Shown: positions 35,923-45,567 of the stretch, piece by piece
Numbering within the stretch: the stretch's first letter is position 1
How the letters are laid out: the number at the start of each line of letters is the position of its first letter
DNA from: Clostridiaceae bacterium
Lineage (GTDB): Bacteria; Bacillota; Clostridia; Tissierellales; Sporanaerobacteraceae
DNA: 64,000 nt
Assembly: GCA_019391515.1 (NCBI GenBank)
Contig: JAHXQP010000029.1
Location: 32,411-96,410 of the forward strand
Direction: 5' to 3'
Notes under the pieces: model-generated
What the model saw: the letters and a program-made list of their open reading frames with translations, nothing else
What the model was told of the DNA's origin: nothing
Databases searched by the model: none
Made by a program: the position numbers and the translations under genes

Positions 35923-36919
35923 AGTCTATTTTGACTTGATCCATAGTTTCATATATAAATTCATGAATTTCTTTTTCTGTCTCTTCTAAATCTGTTACTA
36001 GGTACCATACTTTTTCTATAGACTCTCCATGGCTATGCTCATCTGTAGGGAATCTAGCTTGGTCTATAGTTTGTATATTATTAGTTAAAACATAGGTTCC
36101 AAGTTTCATTATTTCCATTTTTGAAAGACTAGTCTCTATATGAGGAAAAATGCTATCAATGATTGCTGGATACTTACTTATATCTACATCTTTTCCTTTT
36201 TTAAATAATTCATCCATTACCCTTCTCTGTCTTTCTGTTCTTTCATAATCTCCTCCTCCCACCTTCCTTATTCTAGAATAAGCTACTGCCTGTTCTCCAT
36301 TCAAATGGTTTATTCCAGAATTTCTAATTAAAGTAGGCTTTGTATTTTTTATCTCTGCTATCTCTCTTATACATCTGTTTATTTCTTTTATCTCTATTTC
36401 TTTGATATCTATATCAATTCCACCTACAGCATCTACAAGTTCTTCAAAACTATAAAAATCTACAAAAGCATAGTCCCTTATATTTAAATTAAAATTTTCA
36501 TTCAATGTTCTAATAGCAAGTTCTGGTCCTCCATAGGCATATGCATGATTTATCTTTGTCTTACCATGATCATAAACATCAACATAAGTATCTCTCATAA
36601 TTGAAGATAACTTTACTTTTTTATGGACTTTATCAATACTTAATATCATTATAGCATCTGAATGAACTACATCTTCTTGACCTCTTCTATCTCCACCAAA
36701 CAATGCTATATTTATAATTTCATCTTCTCTATTTTTTTTCTTTATACCTAAATCCTTATCATCTTTAGATATATTAACAGTTTTTAGACTGTTTAAGTGG
36801 GCATTTACATAGGCAAATGTTGCTAAAATTATAATTGTTACAATCAATAGTACTCTTCTAAATCGTCTCTTCCTTTTTACTAACTTTTTCGCTTTCTTTC
36901 TATCTCTTCTAGAATCCAT
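35921..36919 (-). CDS. LytR-CpsA-Psr (LCP) family glycopolymer ligase, copy 2
   Basis: 332 residues. A lysine/arginine-rich cytosolic leader (RRDRKKAKKLVKRKRRFRR) precedes one transmembrane helix and an external LCP domain with the same signatures as copy 1. An insertion near residue 215 (IAEIKNTKPTLIRN) distinguishes it. A central 83-base stretch is identical in DNA to copy 1. It starts 11 bases inside the deacetylase gene, so the two are coupled. The expected role is attachment of anionic polymers to the wall. Confidence 0.92.
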   Translation of the reverse strand: MDSRRDRKKAKKLVKRKRRFRRVLLIVTIIILATFAYVNAHLNSLKTVNISKDDKDLGIKKKNREDEIINIALFGGDRRGQEDVVHSDAIMILSIDKVHKKVKLSSIMRDTYVDVYDHGKTKINHAYAYGGPELAIRTLNENFNLNIRDYAFVDFYSFEELVDAVGGIDIDIKEIEIKEINRCIREIAEIKNTKPTLIRNSGINHLNGEQAVAYSRIRKVGGGDYERTERQRRVMDELFKKGKDVDISKYPAIIDSIFPHIETSLSKMEIMKLGTYVLTNNIQTIDQARFPTDEHSHGESIEKVWYLVTDLEETEKEIHEFIYETMDQVKID

Positions 36920-37889
36920 TTATAGCCTCCTGATCTATGGTTTTAAACTCGTACCCTTGTTTTTTAAAATAGTTAATAATCTCTGGTAAAGCTTGAGCTG
37001 TAGTCTTTTTAGCCCCTGCATCATGCATAAGTATTACAACCTTATTTTTTCCTTGAGTAGTTTGTACAAGTCTCTGTACTAGCCTATCCTTTGGAATATT
37101 ATGTCCTTCAGCATCTCCATTTAAAGCATTCCAATCTACATAGCCAATACCTTTATTCTTTAAAACATCTTTAAAAGGTTGTTTCTTCTGGCCAAAAGAA
37201 CCACCTGGAAATCTAAAAGCAGCAGAGTGAAAATCATTGCCTAAAATGCCTTTTAAAACATTTTCACATTTGTCTATATCTGATAAAAGATTGTTAACAC
37301 TACTATATATATATTTATAATTATGAGAATAAGTGTGGTTTCCAACAGCATGTCCACTATTATATTCTCTTTTAATCAAATCAGAATTTTGTTCCGCCAA
37401 TGATCCAATTACAAAAAAAGTCGCCTTCACATTACAGTTATCCAATATGTCTAATACTTGAGGTGTAACAACTACAGATGGTCCATCATCAAAAGTTAAA
37501 TACGCCACCTTCTTATTATCATTAGAAGAGTTTTTTTCCTGATCTATTGGTTTTTCTTCTTTTACTTCTTTAGCTTCCACATCTTTTTCTGCTACTTCAG
37601 TATCTTTTTTTGTTTCTTGTTTTTCTTCATTATGTTTTTCTTTCTTTACTGCTTTATCTTCCCTAACCTCTTCTGTTTTTCCACTATTGTTTTTAGTTTC
37701 CTTTTCTTTTTCTTTTTTTTCCAAATCATTTTCCGCTAATTTCTCTTCTGCATTAGTAGCCTTTGAAGTCAGTTTTTCTCCAATACTTCTCCCAATACCA
37801 ACAAACATTATAAATACAACTAAACATAATAAAAATAGCTTCATCTTTGTAAGTTCTATTTTTCTTCCGGAACCTTTTTTTCTTCTCAT
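36909..37889 (-). CDS. Membrane-anchored polysaccharide deacetylase (NodB domain)
   Basis: 326 residues. A transmembrane anchor (about 15-32) is followed by a long Lys/Glu-rich linker (about 45-125) and a C-terminal NodB domain. Its carbohydrate esterase 4 motifs are YLTFDDGPS, GNHTYSHNY (H-x3-H zinc site), FRFPGGSF and VILMHDAG. It probably removes N-acetyl groups from peptidoglycan or a wall polymer, giving lysozyme resistance. The ATG at 37889 has GAGGTG upstream. It heads the operon with LCP copy 2. Confidence 0.92.
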   Translation of the reverse strand: MRRKKGSGRKIELTKMKLFLLCLVVFIMFVGIGRSIGEKLTSKATNAEEKLAENDLEKKEKEKETKNNSGKTEEVREDKAVKKEKHNEEKQETKKDTEVAEKDVEAKEVKEEKPIDQEKNSSNDNKKVAYLTFDDGPSVVVTPQVLDILDNCNVKATFFVIGSLAEQNSDLIKREYNSGHAVGNHTYSHNYKYIYSSVNNLLSDIDKCENVLKGILGNDFHSAAFRFPGGSFGQKKQPFKDVLKNKGIGYVDWNALNGDAEGHNIPKDRLVQRLVQTTQGKNKVVILMHDAGAKKTTAQALPEIINYFKKQGYEFKTIDQEAINGF

Positions 37890-38099
37890 GTTGCTCACCT
37901 CATATCCTATTTTGTTGTCTTATTATACTATACTATGTTTTTCGACTTTATAGGTTACGAAAAAATTACAAATCAAAATAAAAATAAAATAACCCAACAA
38001 ATTGTTATATTTAAAGATTTTTTGTAATATAATTTTACTTATATATTAATTAGGTATTTATGGGTATATTATATATATAATTAGTAGAGGGGTGATAAT

Positions 38100-38549
38100 A
38101 TGTTAGCTAAAGATATTATGACAGAAAATGTAATTACAATAAAAGAAGACGATAGCGTTGAATACATAGCTAAGTTATTATTAGAATACAATATAAGTGG
38201 TTTACCGGTGGTTAATGATGAAAATGAAGTTGTAGGTATGATAACAGAAGCCGACTTAATTTATAGAAGTAAAAAATTAAAAATCCCTACACATATTGAA
38301 TTACTAGGTAGTTATATATTTTTAGAAAGTTTTAAAACTATTGAAAACCAAATAAAAAAGATGACAGCTTATAAAGCAAAGGATATGATGACAACAGATG
38401 TAATAACTGTAGATTATGAAGAAGACATTGAAGAAATAGCTTCTATTATGATAGATAAAAAAATCAATCGAGTGCCTGTCCTAAAAGAAAAAAAACTAGT
38501 AGGAATTATAAGTAGAAAGGATATTATAAAAGGTTATACTCAAAAGTAA
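38100..38549 (+). CDS. CBS-domain protein
   Basis: 149 residues, two CBS repeats only (AKDIMTENVITIKEDDSVEYIAKLL and AKDMMTTDVITVDYEEDIEEIASIM), each followed by a GMITEADLI or GIISRKDII strand. A longer spacer between repeats (HIELLGSYIFLESFKTIENQIKKM) resembles the short linker of YtoI/AcuB-like proteins. Likely a nucleotide-sensing regulator of unknown partner. It is on the plus strand with AGAGGGGTG before the ATG and a terminator after it. It is not closely similar to the other CBS protein at 14084. Confidence 0.9.
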   Translation: MLAKDIMTENVITIKEDDSVEYIAKLLLEYNISGLPVVNDENEVVGMITEADLIYRSKKLKIPTHIELLGSYIFLESFKTIENQIKKMTAYKAKDMMTTDVITVDYEEDIEEIASIMIDKKINRVPVLKEKKLVGIISRKDIIKGYTQK

Positions 38550-38558
38550 GACTCCTAA

Positions 38559-38604
38559 AAAGGGGTTCAGACTATATAAATAGGCTGTTCCCCTTTGCTT
38601 TTTT
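38559..38604 (+). terminator. Terminator after plus-strand CBS gene
   Basis: Imperfect stem AAAGGGGTTCAG / CTGTTCCCCTTT with a 14-base loop followed by a T-rich tail; it reaches the stop codon of the convergent YdbC gene. Confidence 0.7.
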
Positions 38605-38824
38605 ATAAATCCATATTATTTAAAATATCTCTTAGTTCTTTTAAATCTTCTTTAGTCAATGTAATTCCTTTTCCCATTTTCTCATGTTCTGGAGCCCAGT
38701 CTCTTAAATCATACTTTGGTTCCCTATTATTCCAACTAATAAGATTTAGCTCTTTGGTCCAGCCTTTAGAAGACTCTGAAATATTTCCTATATGCTTTAT
38801 ATTTTCATATTTAAAATTCGTCAT
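38603..38824 (-). CDS. YdbC-like PC4-fold single-stranded DNA-binding protein
   Basis: 73 residues covering the entire YdbC/PC4 family domain: IKHIGNISESSKGWTKELNL, SWNNREPKYDLRDWAPEHEKMGKGITL. The Lactococcus homologue folds like the eukaryotic coactivator PC4 and binds single-stranded DNA. It is soluble and stands alone. The ATG at 38824 has TAGGAGG upstream. A physiological role in this group is not known. Confidence 0.88.
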   Translation of the reverse strand: MTNFKYENIKHIGNISESSKGWTKELNLISWNNREPKYDLRDWAPEHEKMGKGITLTKEDLKELRDILNNMDL

Positions 38825-38866
38825 AAAAAACCTCCTATATTTAGCTTAATAAATATCCTATATAAT

Positions 38867-39475
38867 TTATTCCATATCATCAAAACTGTCAAAAGCTTTC
38901 TTTAGATTTCCAGATAGTGCATTTAAAAATTCATCATCTGAATCTATTAACCATTTATTATCTTCTTTTATCATTTTAACTTTAACTGTGTTTTCAACCA
39001 TTGATATATCATCTTTACTGATCTTCTTTATAAAAGTTTCTTCCATCTTCTTTTGCAAAGCTTCTTCATCAAATTCTTTTTCTGGGTTTTCATCAAAAGC
39101 TTCTTCAAGAGCATCCATAAAGGCACTTGGAAGCAATTCTGATATAGTACTACTCATTGCTTCACCTAAATTTGGTGCTTTAATCTTTATTTCTACAGTT
39201 GCTTTGTTACCATCTACTTCTGTATTCAAAATCTCATATTCCAGTTTAGAATAAGCCTTTATCATAGCTTGCTCAAGTTCATCTTTTAACATAAAATCAT
39301 CAGCTTCAATCTTATAGTCATCATTTTCTTTTAAATACTCGCTTAATTTTTCTATATTGCCATTTTTAACATCATTTAAAAAAGATTCAACAGTATCTTC
39401 AGGATTATTTTTTGTACATCCAACTATGCTAAAAGTTAATACTAAAATTAATAACACTGAAAAAACCCTCTTCAT
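38867..39475 (-). CDS. Lipoprotein of unknown function (DUF4878/DUF5105-like)
   Basis: 202 residues. The signal peptide ends in lipobox FSIVGCTKN. The mature part starts NPEDTVESFLNDVKNGNIEKLSEYL and is acidic and helical, like NTF2-fold stress lipoproteins grouped as DUF4878 or DUF5105. The exact family is uncertain. Starts at ATG 39475 behind AAGGTGG; monocistronic. Confidence 0.75.
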   Translation of the reverse strand: MKRVFSVLLILVLTFSIVGCTKNNPEDTVESFLNDVKNGNIEKLSEYLKENDDYKIEADDFMLKDELEQAMIKAYSKLEYEILNTEVDGNKATVEIKIKAPNLGEAMSSTISELLPSAFMDALEEAFDENPEKEFDEEALQKKMEETFIKKISKDDISMVENTVKVKMIKEDNKWLIDSDDEFLNALSGNLKKAFDSFDDME

Positions 39476-39578
39476 TCAATAAACACCACCTTTTATATAT
39501 TCATAAATACCTCTATACTAATTTTCTACATATTTTTCTTTTTTCCTCTTTTTTTATATATACCATTTTTAGTATAAT

Positions 39579-39612
39579 AAAATAGTTAGTAATAATTATT
39601 ACTAACTATTTT
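39579..39612 (-). terminator. Terminator after ABC exporter operon
   Basis: Perfect AT-rich palindrome AAAATAGTTAGTAAT / ATTACTAACTATTTT about 18 bases after the last ABC gene. Confidence 0.75.
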
Positions 39613-39629
39613 ATTTAATACTTTACTTT

Positions 39630-41492
39630 TTAAGATGCTTCTACATCTTCAAATTGACTGTTGTAAAGGGAAGCATAGAATCCATCTTTTGATATAAGCT
39701 CTTCATGATTACCTTGTTCTACAATATCTCCATCTTTCATAACTAAGATCAAATCCGCATCCCTTATAGTTGAAAGTCTGTGGGCAATTATAAAAGCTGT
39801 TTTTCCTTTCATAAGATTTTCCATAGCCTTTTGTATAAGTATTTCAGTCCTAGTATCTACAGAAGATGTGGCCTCATCTAATATAAGCACCTTAGGATCT
39901 GAAAGAATTGCCCTAGCTATAGTAAGAAGTTGTTTCTGCCCTTGAGATATATTATTTGCCTCCTCATTTATAACCATGTTATAACCATCTGGCAAAGTCT
40001 TTATAAACCTATCAGCATGGGCTAATTTTGCAGCCCTAATCACTTCTTCATCTGTAGCATCTAGCTTACCATATCTTATATTCTCCATTATAGTACCACT
40101 AAAAAGCCATGTATCTTGTAAAACCATACCAAAATTACTTCTCAAATCTTCTCTACTAAAATCTACTACATTATGATCATCAAGAAGTATTCTACCTCCA
40201 TTTAAATCATAAAATCTCATAAGAAGTTTAACTATAGTAGTCTTACCTGCCCCTGTAGGCCCAACAATAGCAACTTTTTGTCCTGATTTAATATCTTGAG
40301 AAAAATCTTTTATTATAATTTTATCTTCATCGTACCCAAATTTAACATTTTCAAATGTTACTCTACCCTCAACTTCTCTAAGCTTAATAGGATTTTTAGA
40401 GTTTTCTATTTCCTCTTTTTCACTTAGAAATTCAAATACCCTTTCTGCTGCTGCCATAGTAGATTGCAATACATTACTTATTTGTGCAACTTGAGTTATA
40501 GGTTGAGTAAAGCTTCTTATATATTGAATAAAGGAAAGTATATCTCCTACTTCTATAGTTTTCTTAATAGCAAGCCATCCACCTAAAATTGAAACTCCAA
40601 CATACCCTAGATTGCCAACAAAATTCATAATAGGCATCATCATTCCTGATAAAAATTGAGCTTTCCAAGCAGAATCATAAAGTTCTGTATTAATATCTTC
40701 AAATTCTGTAACTACTTGTTCCTTGGCATTAAAAGCACTAACTATATTGTGTCCACCATATACTTCCTCTATATGTCCATTGACCTCACCAAGGGATTTT
40801 TGTTGTGCCTTAAAATATTTTTGACTTCTCTTAACTACAGCCATTACTATGGCCATAGATGTAGGTAATATCAAAAGAGCAACAATGGTCATCTGCCAAG
40901 ATATGGATAACATCATAATTAGCACACCTACTAAAGTGGTAGTTGATGTTATTATCTGGCTTAAACTTTGATTTAGCGATTGACTGACTGTATCCACATC
41001 ATTAGTAACCCTTGATAATACTTCTCCATAGGTTACCGAATCAAAATATTTAAGGGGTAATTTATTTATCTTTTGTGAGATTTCTTTTCTTAAATTATAA
41101 GATACCTTTTGAGAAACTCCAGTTACTATAAATCCTTGTATATAAGAAAATAGCGCAGACAATCCATAAAGTCCCATTAATGTTAGAATTATATTTCTTA
41201 TATACTGAAAATTAATTCCTCCAGTACCAGATACCTTCCTCATTAACCCTTCAAATATTTTAGTTGTTGCTTTTCCAAGTATTTTAGGCCCTGCTATTGA
41301 AAAAATTGTACTCCCTATAGCAAATATTATTACTATGATTAATTTGCATCTATAGGGTTTTAAATAATTAAGAAGTTTAGAGAAGGTTCCTTTAAAATCC
41401 TTTGGTTTTTCAAACTTTCCTGCCATAGGTCCATGCCCCTTTGGACCAGAACCCATCGGACCTTTATTATTAGTATTATTATTTTTACTCAT
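39630..41492 (-). CDS. ABC exporter, ATP-binding/permease subunit (catalytic half)
   Basis: 620 residues. A Gly/Pro-rich N-terminal tail (GPMGSGPKGHGPMAG) precedes six membrane helices and a nucleotide-binding domain. The domain has Walker A GPTGAGKTTIVK, a non-standard signature ISQGQKQ, Walker B LILDEATSSVD with the catalytic glutamate, and AHRLST. It pairs with the next gene as a heterodimeric multidrug-type exporter. The ATG at 41492 overlaps the partner stop by 8 bases (ATGAGTAA); the longer track start is not needed. Regulated with marR. Confidence 0.92.
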   Translation of the reverse strand: MSKNNNTNNKGPMGSGPKGHGPMAGKFEKPKDFKGTFSKLLNYLKPYRCKLIIVIIFAIGSTIFSIAGPKILGKATTKIFEGLMRKVSGTGGINFQYIRNIILTLMGLYGLSALFSYIQGFIVTGVSQKVSYNLRKEISQKINKLPLKYFDSVTYGEVLSRVTNDVDTVSQSLNQSLSQIITSTTTLVGVLIMMLSISWQMTIVALLILPTSMAIVMAVVKRSQKYFKAQQKSLGEVNGHIEEVYGGHNIVSAFNAKEQVVTEFEDINTELYDSAWKAQFLSGMMMPIMNFVGNLGYVGVSILGGWLAIKKTIEVGDILSFIQYIRSFTQPITQVAQISNVLQSTMAAAERVFEFLSEKEEIENSKNPIKLREVEGRVTFENVKFGYDEDKIIIKDFSQDIKSGQKVAIVGPTGAGKTTIVKLLMRFYDLNGGRILLDDHNVVDFSREDLRSNFGMVLQDTWLFSGTIMENIRYGKLDATDEEVIRAAKLAHADRFIKTLPDGYNMVINEEANNISQGQKQLLTIARAILSDPKVLILDEATSSVDTRTEILIQKAMENLMKGKTAFIIAHRLSTIRDADLILVMKDGDIVEQGNHEELISKDGFYASLYNSQFEDVEAS

Positions 41493-43740
41493 ATGCAAGT
41501 TCCTCCTCCGATAGCTGTGATAAGGCAATTTGCTTATAGACTTCACATTCTTTTAGTAGTTCTCTATGAGTTCCCATACCTACTATTTTTCCCTCATCTA
41601 AAACAATAATCTTTTCTGCATTTTTTATTGTATTTATTCTTTGAGCCACTACCAACATAGTCCTATTTTTAATTTCTTTTTTAATCGCCTTTCTTAATAA
41701 GGCATCTGTTTTAAAATCAAGAGCTGAAAAACTATCATCAAATATAAGTACCTTTGGTGTTTTAGCCAAGGCCCTTGCAATTGAAAGTCTTTGTTTTTGA
41801 CCTCCTGACACATTGGTTCCTCCTTGAGTTATATCAGAAGATATACCTTTTTCTTTTCCTTCTATAAATTCATTTGCTTGGGCTATTTCTATGGCTTTTA
41901 GTACATCTTCATTGCTGGCATCAAAGTTTTTACCATACTTTAAATTACTTTCTATAGTTCCCGTAAATAGTATTCCCTTTTGAGGAACATATCCTATTTT
42001 CTCTCTTAAATCGTTAAGACTAATATCTTTAATATCTACTCCATCAAAAAGAATCTTTCCACTTGTAACATCATAAAATCTAGGAACTAAGTTTATTAGA
42101 GTAGATTTACCACTTCCTGTACTACCTATAAAAGCTGTAGTCTCTCCAGGTTTTGCAGTAAAGGATATATCTTTAAGAACATGTACTTCTGCTCCTGGAT
42201 ATTTAAAACTAACATTTTTAAATTCAATTAGTCCTTTCACATCATTATTAAGTTCTTTGGGTTTTTTAGGATCTATAATTGTAATATCTTCATCTAATAC
42301 TTCACCTATTCTTTGAGCTGATACTGAAGCTCTTGGAAGTATAAGAGAAATCATCGATAGCATAAGGAAAGACATAATTATCTGCATTGCATATTGCATA
42401 AATGCCATCATATCTCCAACCTGTATATTGGCTTTATCTATTTCATGAGCCCCTACCCATACTATTAATAATGTTATAACGTTCATAATAAGCATCATAG
42501 TAGGCATCATAATAGTCATCAATCTTGAAACAAATAAATTGGTTTTTGTTAAATCCTTATTAGCATTGTTAAACTTTCCTTCCTCAGATTCCTGCGTATT
42601 GAAAGCCCTTATAACCATCATTCCATTAAGGGATTCTCTCATTACAAGATTTACTTTATCAACAAGCTTTTGAACTTTTTTAAACTTTGGCATAGCAATA
42701 GAAAATAAAGTTATTACAAGGATTAAAATACCTACAACTCCAACCCCTACTATCCATGCCATAGAAGTATTAGTGTCAAGAGCTCTTATAACCCCACCAA
42801 CTCCAAGTATAGGGGCATAAAATACCATCCTTAACAACAACATTACGAATAACTGTACTTGCTGTATATCATTGGTGCTTCTAGTTATTAAAGAAGCAGT
42901 TGAAAAATTATCAAATTCTGCATCTGAAAAAGACGTAACTTTTTTAAATACCTTATCCCTTAAATCTCTACCAAGGGAAGCTGACACTTTTGCGGCTATA
43001 AAACCTACAATTACTGAAGCTATCATTCCTATTAAAGCAATAAGCAACATTTTTCCACCTGTAGATAATATATAATTAGATTGGACCTTATCTATATCCA
43101 TTCCTATAGCTTCATATTCAACCTTTATATAATTTATAGCAGACTGAGTTATTATAGTATCCGGAATATTTTTAAATTGTTTGTCTATTTCATCCTTTAA
43201 ATTTTCAAATTGTTCCTTAGGTAGATTTTTAATTACCATAAAAGGATCAGTACCTTCAGACAATTTTCCAAAAATATTTTCTATATTATTATCTTTTCCA
43301 GAAACAACACCTTGGGGTACACCTTTTTCTATACTGTATTTAGTAAGTATAGCCTTTCCTAAAAAAGAATTCATTCTTTCAATATCTTCTTTATTAGATG
43401 TATTTAATATATATAAACTTTCTCTTTCTAATGCTTTATACTTCTTAGAATAACCATTGTATTCTTCCTTAGTTAAATTCTCTTTACCTATGATTTTATA
43501 GTTATTATCTATCAAACTATTTTCTTCTTCATTTAAAAACAACTTTATCTTTTCCATTTCTCCAGCTCTAATTACCTGTGGTATAGCATTATCTATTCCA
43601 TTTTGTTGTATACCTATATTAACTATATTTGACATATAATCAGGAAGAGCAAGATCTGTCATAGCTTGAGCTAATAAGAGAACTATTATTATCAATATAG
43701 ATATAGTAAAAGGTTTTAGCTCCTTTAAAATATTTTTCAT
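41485..43740 (-). CDS. ABC exporter, ATP-binding/permease subunit (degenerate half, with extracytoplasmic insert)
   Basis: 751 residues, about 150 longer than its partner. The extra sequence (about 50-215) lies between the first and second membrane helices and should be outside the cell. The nucleotide-binding domain has Walker A GSTGSGKSTLIN and signature NVSGGQKQR. Walker B ends in aspartate (LIFDDSFSALD) and the H-loop is glutamine (VAQRINT), so this is the degenerate site of a heterodimer. It lies between marR and the catalytic subunit in a three-gene operon. The substrate is unknown, but MarR control suggests drugs. Confidence 0.92.
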   Translation of the reverse strand: MKNILKELKPFTISILIIIVLLLAQAMTDLALPDYMSNIVNIGIQQNGIDNAIPQVIRAGEMEKIKLFLNEEENSLIDNNYKIIGKENLTKEEYNGYSKKYKALERESLYILNTSNKEDIERMNSFLGKAILTKYSIEKGVPQGVVSGKDNNIENIFGKLSEGTDPFMVIKNLPKEQFENLKDEIDKQFKNIPDTIITQSAINYIKVEYEAIGMDIDKVQSNYILSTGGKMLLIALIGMIASVIVGFIAAKVSASLGRDLRDKVFKKVTSFSDAEFDNFSTASLITRSTNDIQQVQLFVMLLLRMVFYAPILGVGGVIRALDTNTSMAWIVGVGVVGILILVITLFSIAMPKFKKVQKLVDKVNLVMRESLNGMMVIRAFNTQESEEGKFNNANKDLTKTNLFVSRLMTIMMPTMMLIMNVITLLIVWVGAHEIDKANIQVGDMMAFMQYAMQIIMSFLMLSMISLILPRASVSAQRIGEVLDEDITIIDPKKPKELNNDVKGLIEFKNVSFKYPGAEVHVLKDISFTAKPGETTAFIGSTGSGKSTLINLVPRFYDVTSGKILFDGVDIKDISLNDLREKIGYVPQKGILFTGTIESNLKYGKNFDASNEDVLKAIEIAQANEFIEGKEKGISSDITQGGTNVSGGQKQRLSIARALAKTPKVLIFDDSFSALDFKTDALLRKAIKKEIKNRTMLVVAQRINTIKNAEKIIVLDEGKIVGMGTHRELLKECEVYKQIALSQLSEEELAYE

Positions 43741-43775
43741 CGTTTTCCTCCCTACATTAATTTAATCGATTTTTA

Positions 43776-44228
43776 TTAATTCTTATACTCCATATCAAGA
43801 GCATTGCTAAAGTTATCCCTCATTTGTATAAAAAGCCTTCTAAGGATTATCTTTTCCTCTGTTGTTATATTTTCAAAACATTCCTTTTGAACTTTATCCA
43901 TTACTTTAGTTGCCTCATTACACAATTTTCTTCCCTTCTCAGTAATATATACCCTAATTATCCTCTGATCCAATTCATCTTTTCTACGTTCTACTATACC
44001 TTCCTTTTCCATTCTCTTTAACATTACAGTTATAGTAGATGGTTTTACTTGCAATTTTTCTGCTAACTCACTCTGACTTTTACCACCTTCTTTGTTTAAA
44101 ATAAAAAGCATAGGCGGTTGGCCAGGATAAATACCTACTTCTTCAAGAAGTACATGGGTACGATAATAGTGAAGCCTTAATATTTCTAAAAATATAAAGT
44201 ATAGTGAATCCTTATCTATATTATCCAT
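43776..44228 (-). CDS. MarR family transcriptional regulator
   Basis: 150 residues. A winged helix-turn-helix is visible in KSQSELAEKLQVKPSTITVMLKRMEKEGIVERRKDELDQR, the typical MarR recognition helix and wing. It likely represses the downstream ABC exporter genes and itself; a promoter flanked by an inverted repeat lies just upstream. The ATG at 44228 has GGAGG nine bases upstream, so the longer track version is rejected. Confidence 0.93.
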   Translation of the reverse strand: MDNIDKDSLYFIFLEILRLHYYRTHVLLEEVGIYPGQPPMLFILNKEGGKSQSELAEKLQVKPSTITVMLKRMEKEGIVERRKDELDQRIIRVYITEKGRKLCNEATKVMDKVQKECFENITTEEKIILRRLFIQMRDNFSNALDMEYKN

Positions 44229-44266
44229 AAAAATTACCTCCATTTATTAGTTAGCCATCTAAATAT

Positions 44267-44305
44267 ATGATATATAATATTATCACCATCTTATATCATA
44301 GTCAA
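44267..44305 (-). promoter_or_regulatory. marR-ABC promoter and candidate MarR operator
   Basis: Minus strand TTGACT, 17-base spacer, TAATAT (44277-44282). Arms ATGATATA / TATATCAT (44267-44274 and 44292-44299) bracket the spacer and -10 region. Binding there would block transcription, so autorepression by MarR is plausible. The match is by eye. Confidence 0.5.
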
Positions 44306-44370
44306 TACAAAATTTATTATTATAAGTTATTTTTTATATTAGGCTGCTAAGTATTATTATAAAAAATAAA

Positions 44371-44401
44371 AGGATTAGGTTAAATAATATAACCTAATCC
44401 T
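44371..44401 (-). terminator. Terminator after corA
   Basis: AGGATTAGGTTA / TAACCTAATCCT stem with a 7-base loop and a T-rich tail, overlapping the corA stop codon. Confidence 0.85.
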
Positions 44402-45467
44402 AAAGCCATCCTTTTTTCTTGAAAAACCTAACCATAATAATCGATGTTACTGCACTTATTCCCCAAAACATTAAATATCCATATTTCCATTTGTGTTCTG
44501 GTATATTTGTAAAATTCATTCCATATACCCCTGATAAAAAAGTAAGAGGAATGAATATAGTTGAAAAAATAGTCAATACTTTCATTACTTCATTGGTCTT
44601 ATTTCCTATACTTGAAATATAGGTATCAATCATACCTGAAAGAACATCCCTATAGGTTTCTACCATATCTATAATTTGAATTGTATGATCATGTACATCT
44701 CTAAAATAGTAGATGTTTTTTTCATTTATTATTCCAAATTCATTTTTGGTTAGGCTTCCTAGTATGTTCCTTATAGGCCAGATATAGTTTCCTATATAGA
44801 TCAATTCTCTTTTTAATTCGTATATTTCCTGCAAAACCTTTTTCTCTGGATTAGATATCAACTGTTCTTCTAATAAATCTATCCTATTATCTATTTCTTC
44901 CAATACTAAAAAATAGCTATCTACAACTGCATCTATAAGTGCATAGAAAAGATAATCTACATTATTCTTTCTTATATTGCTACCTTCTTCTATTCTTTCT
45001 ATGACATTGTCAAAAGTACTATTGGGAAACTCTTGAAAAGTAATCAGGATATCTTTTAATAGTACAAAAGATATCTGTTCTGATTTTATTTCATTTTTTT
45101 CTTCATCATACTTGAAAAGCTTAGCTATAACAAATGTACAATTGTTATAATCTTCAATTTTAGGTTTATGATATGTATTCAATACATCTTCTAACAATAA
45201 AGTATGTAGTTTAAATTTTTCTCCAATATCTCTTACAATATTAGCATCTTTAAGCCCAATTAAGTTGATCCATTTAATACTATCATTAGTTTCAAATTTT
45301 AATTCATTTATATCTTTTTTCGACTCAATTATATACATATCCTCATTGTATTCAGTAACTATGATCTCTACATTTTCTTTTCCTTTCTTTCCAATATGCT
45401 GAAGAGTTCCTGGTTTAGTATTGACTTTTGCTCTAGGCATATTTACATCCCTTTTAATTTTATTCAT
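44400..45467 (-). CDS. corA: Magnesium/cobalt transporter CorA
   Basis: 355 residues. A large acidic N-terminal cytosolic domain is followed by two C-terminal transmembrane helices with the selectivity motif YGMNFTN between them near residue 320. A divalent-cation channel, mainly for Mg2+. The ATG at 45467 has GGGAGAGG upstream. No magnesium riboswitch is seen in the 100-base gap ahead of it. Transcribed alone. Confidence 0.94.
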   Translation of the reverse strand: MNKIKRDVNMPRAKVNTKPGTLQHIGKKGKENVEIIVTEYNEDMYIIESKKDINELKFETNDSIKWINLIGLKDANIVRDIGEKFKLHTLLLEDVLNTYHKPKIEDYNNCTFVIAKLFKYDEEKNEIKSEQISFVLLKDILITFQEFPNSTFDNVIERIEEGSNIRKNNVDYLFYALIDAVVDSYFLVLEEIDNRIDLLEEQLISNPEKKVLQEIYELKRELIYIGNYIWPIRNILGSLTKNEFGIINEKNIYYFRDVHDHTIQIIDMVETYRDVLSGMIDTYISSIGNKTNEVMKVLTIFSTIFIPLTFLSGVYGMNFTNIPEHKWKYGYLMFWGISAVTSIIMVRFFKKKGWL

Positions 45468-45567
45468 ATAAACCTCTCCCTATATATTAAAAAACACTAG
45501 CCTTTTTTAGTACTTGGCATCACTCCAATAGTTTCTACAAAGTACTCTATATCTAATAAGTATTAAT

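Noticed and set aside
45468-45567. Magnesium riboswitch (M-box or ykkC-like) upstream of corA
   Set aside because: Only about 100 AT-rich bases with no conserved helices.
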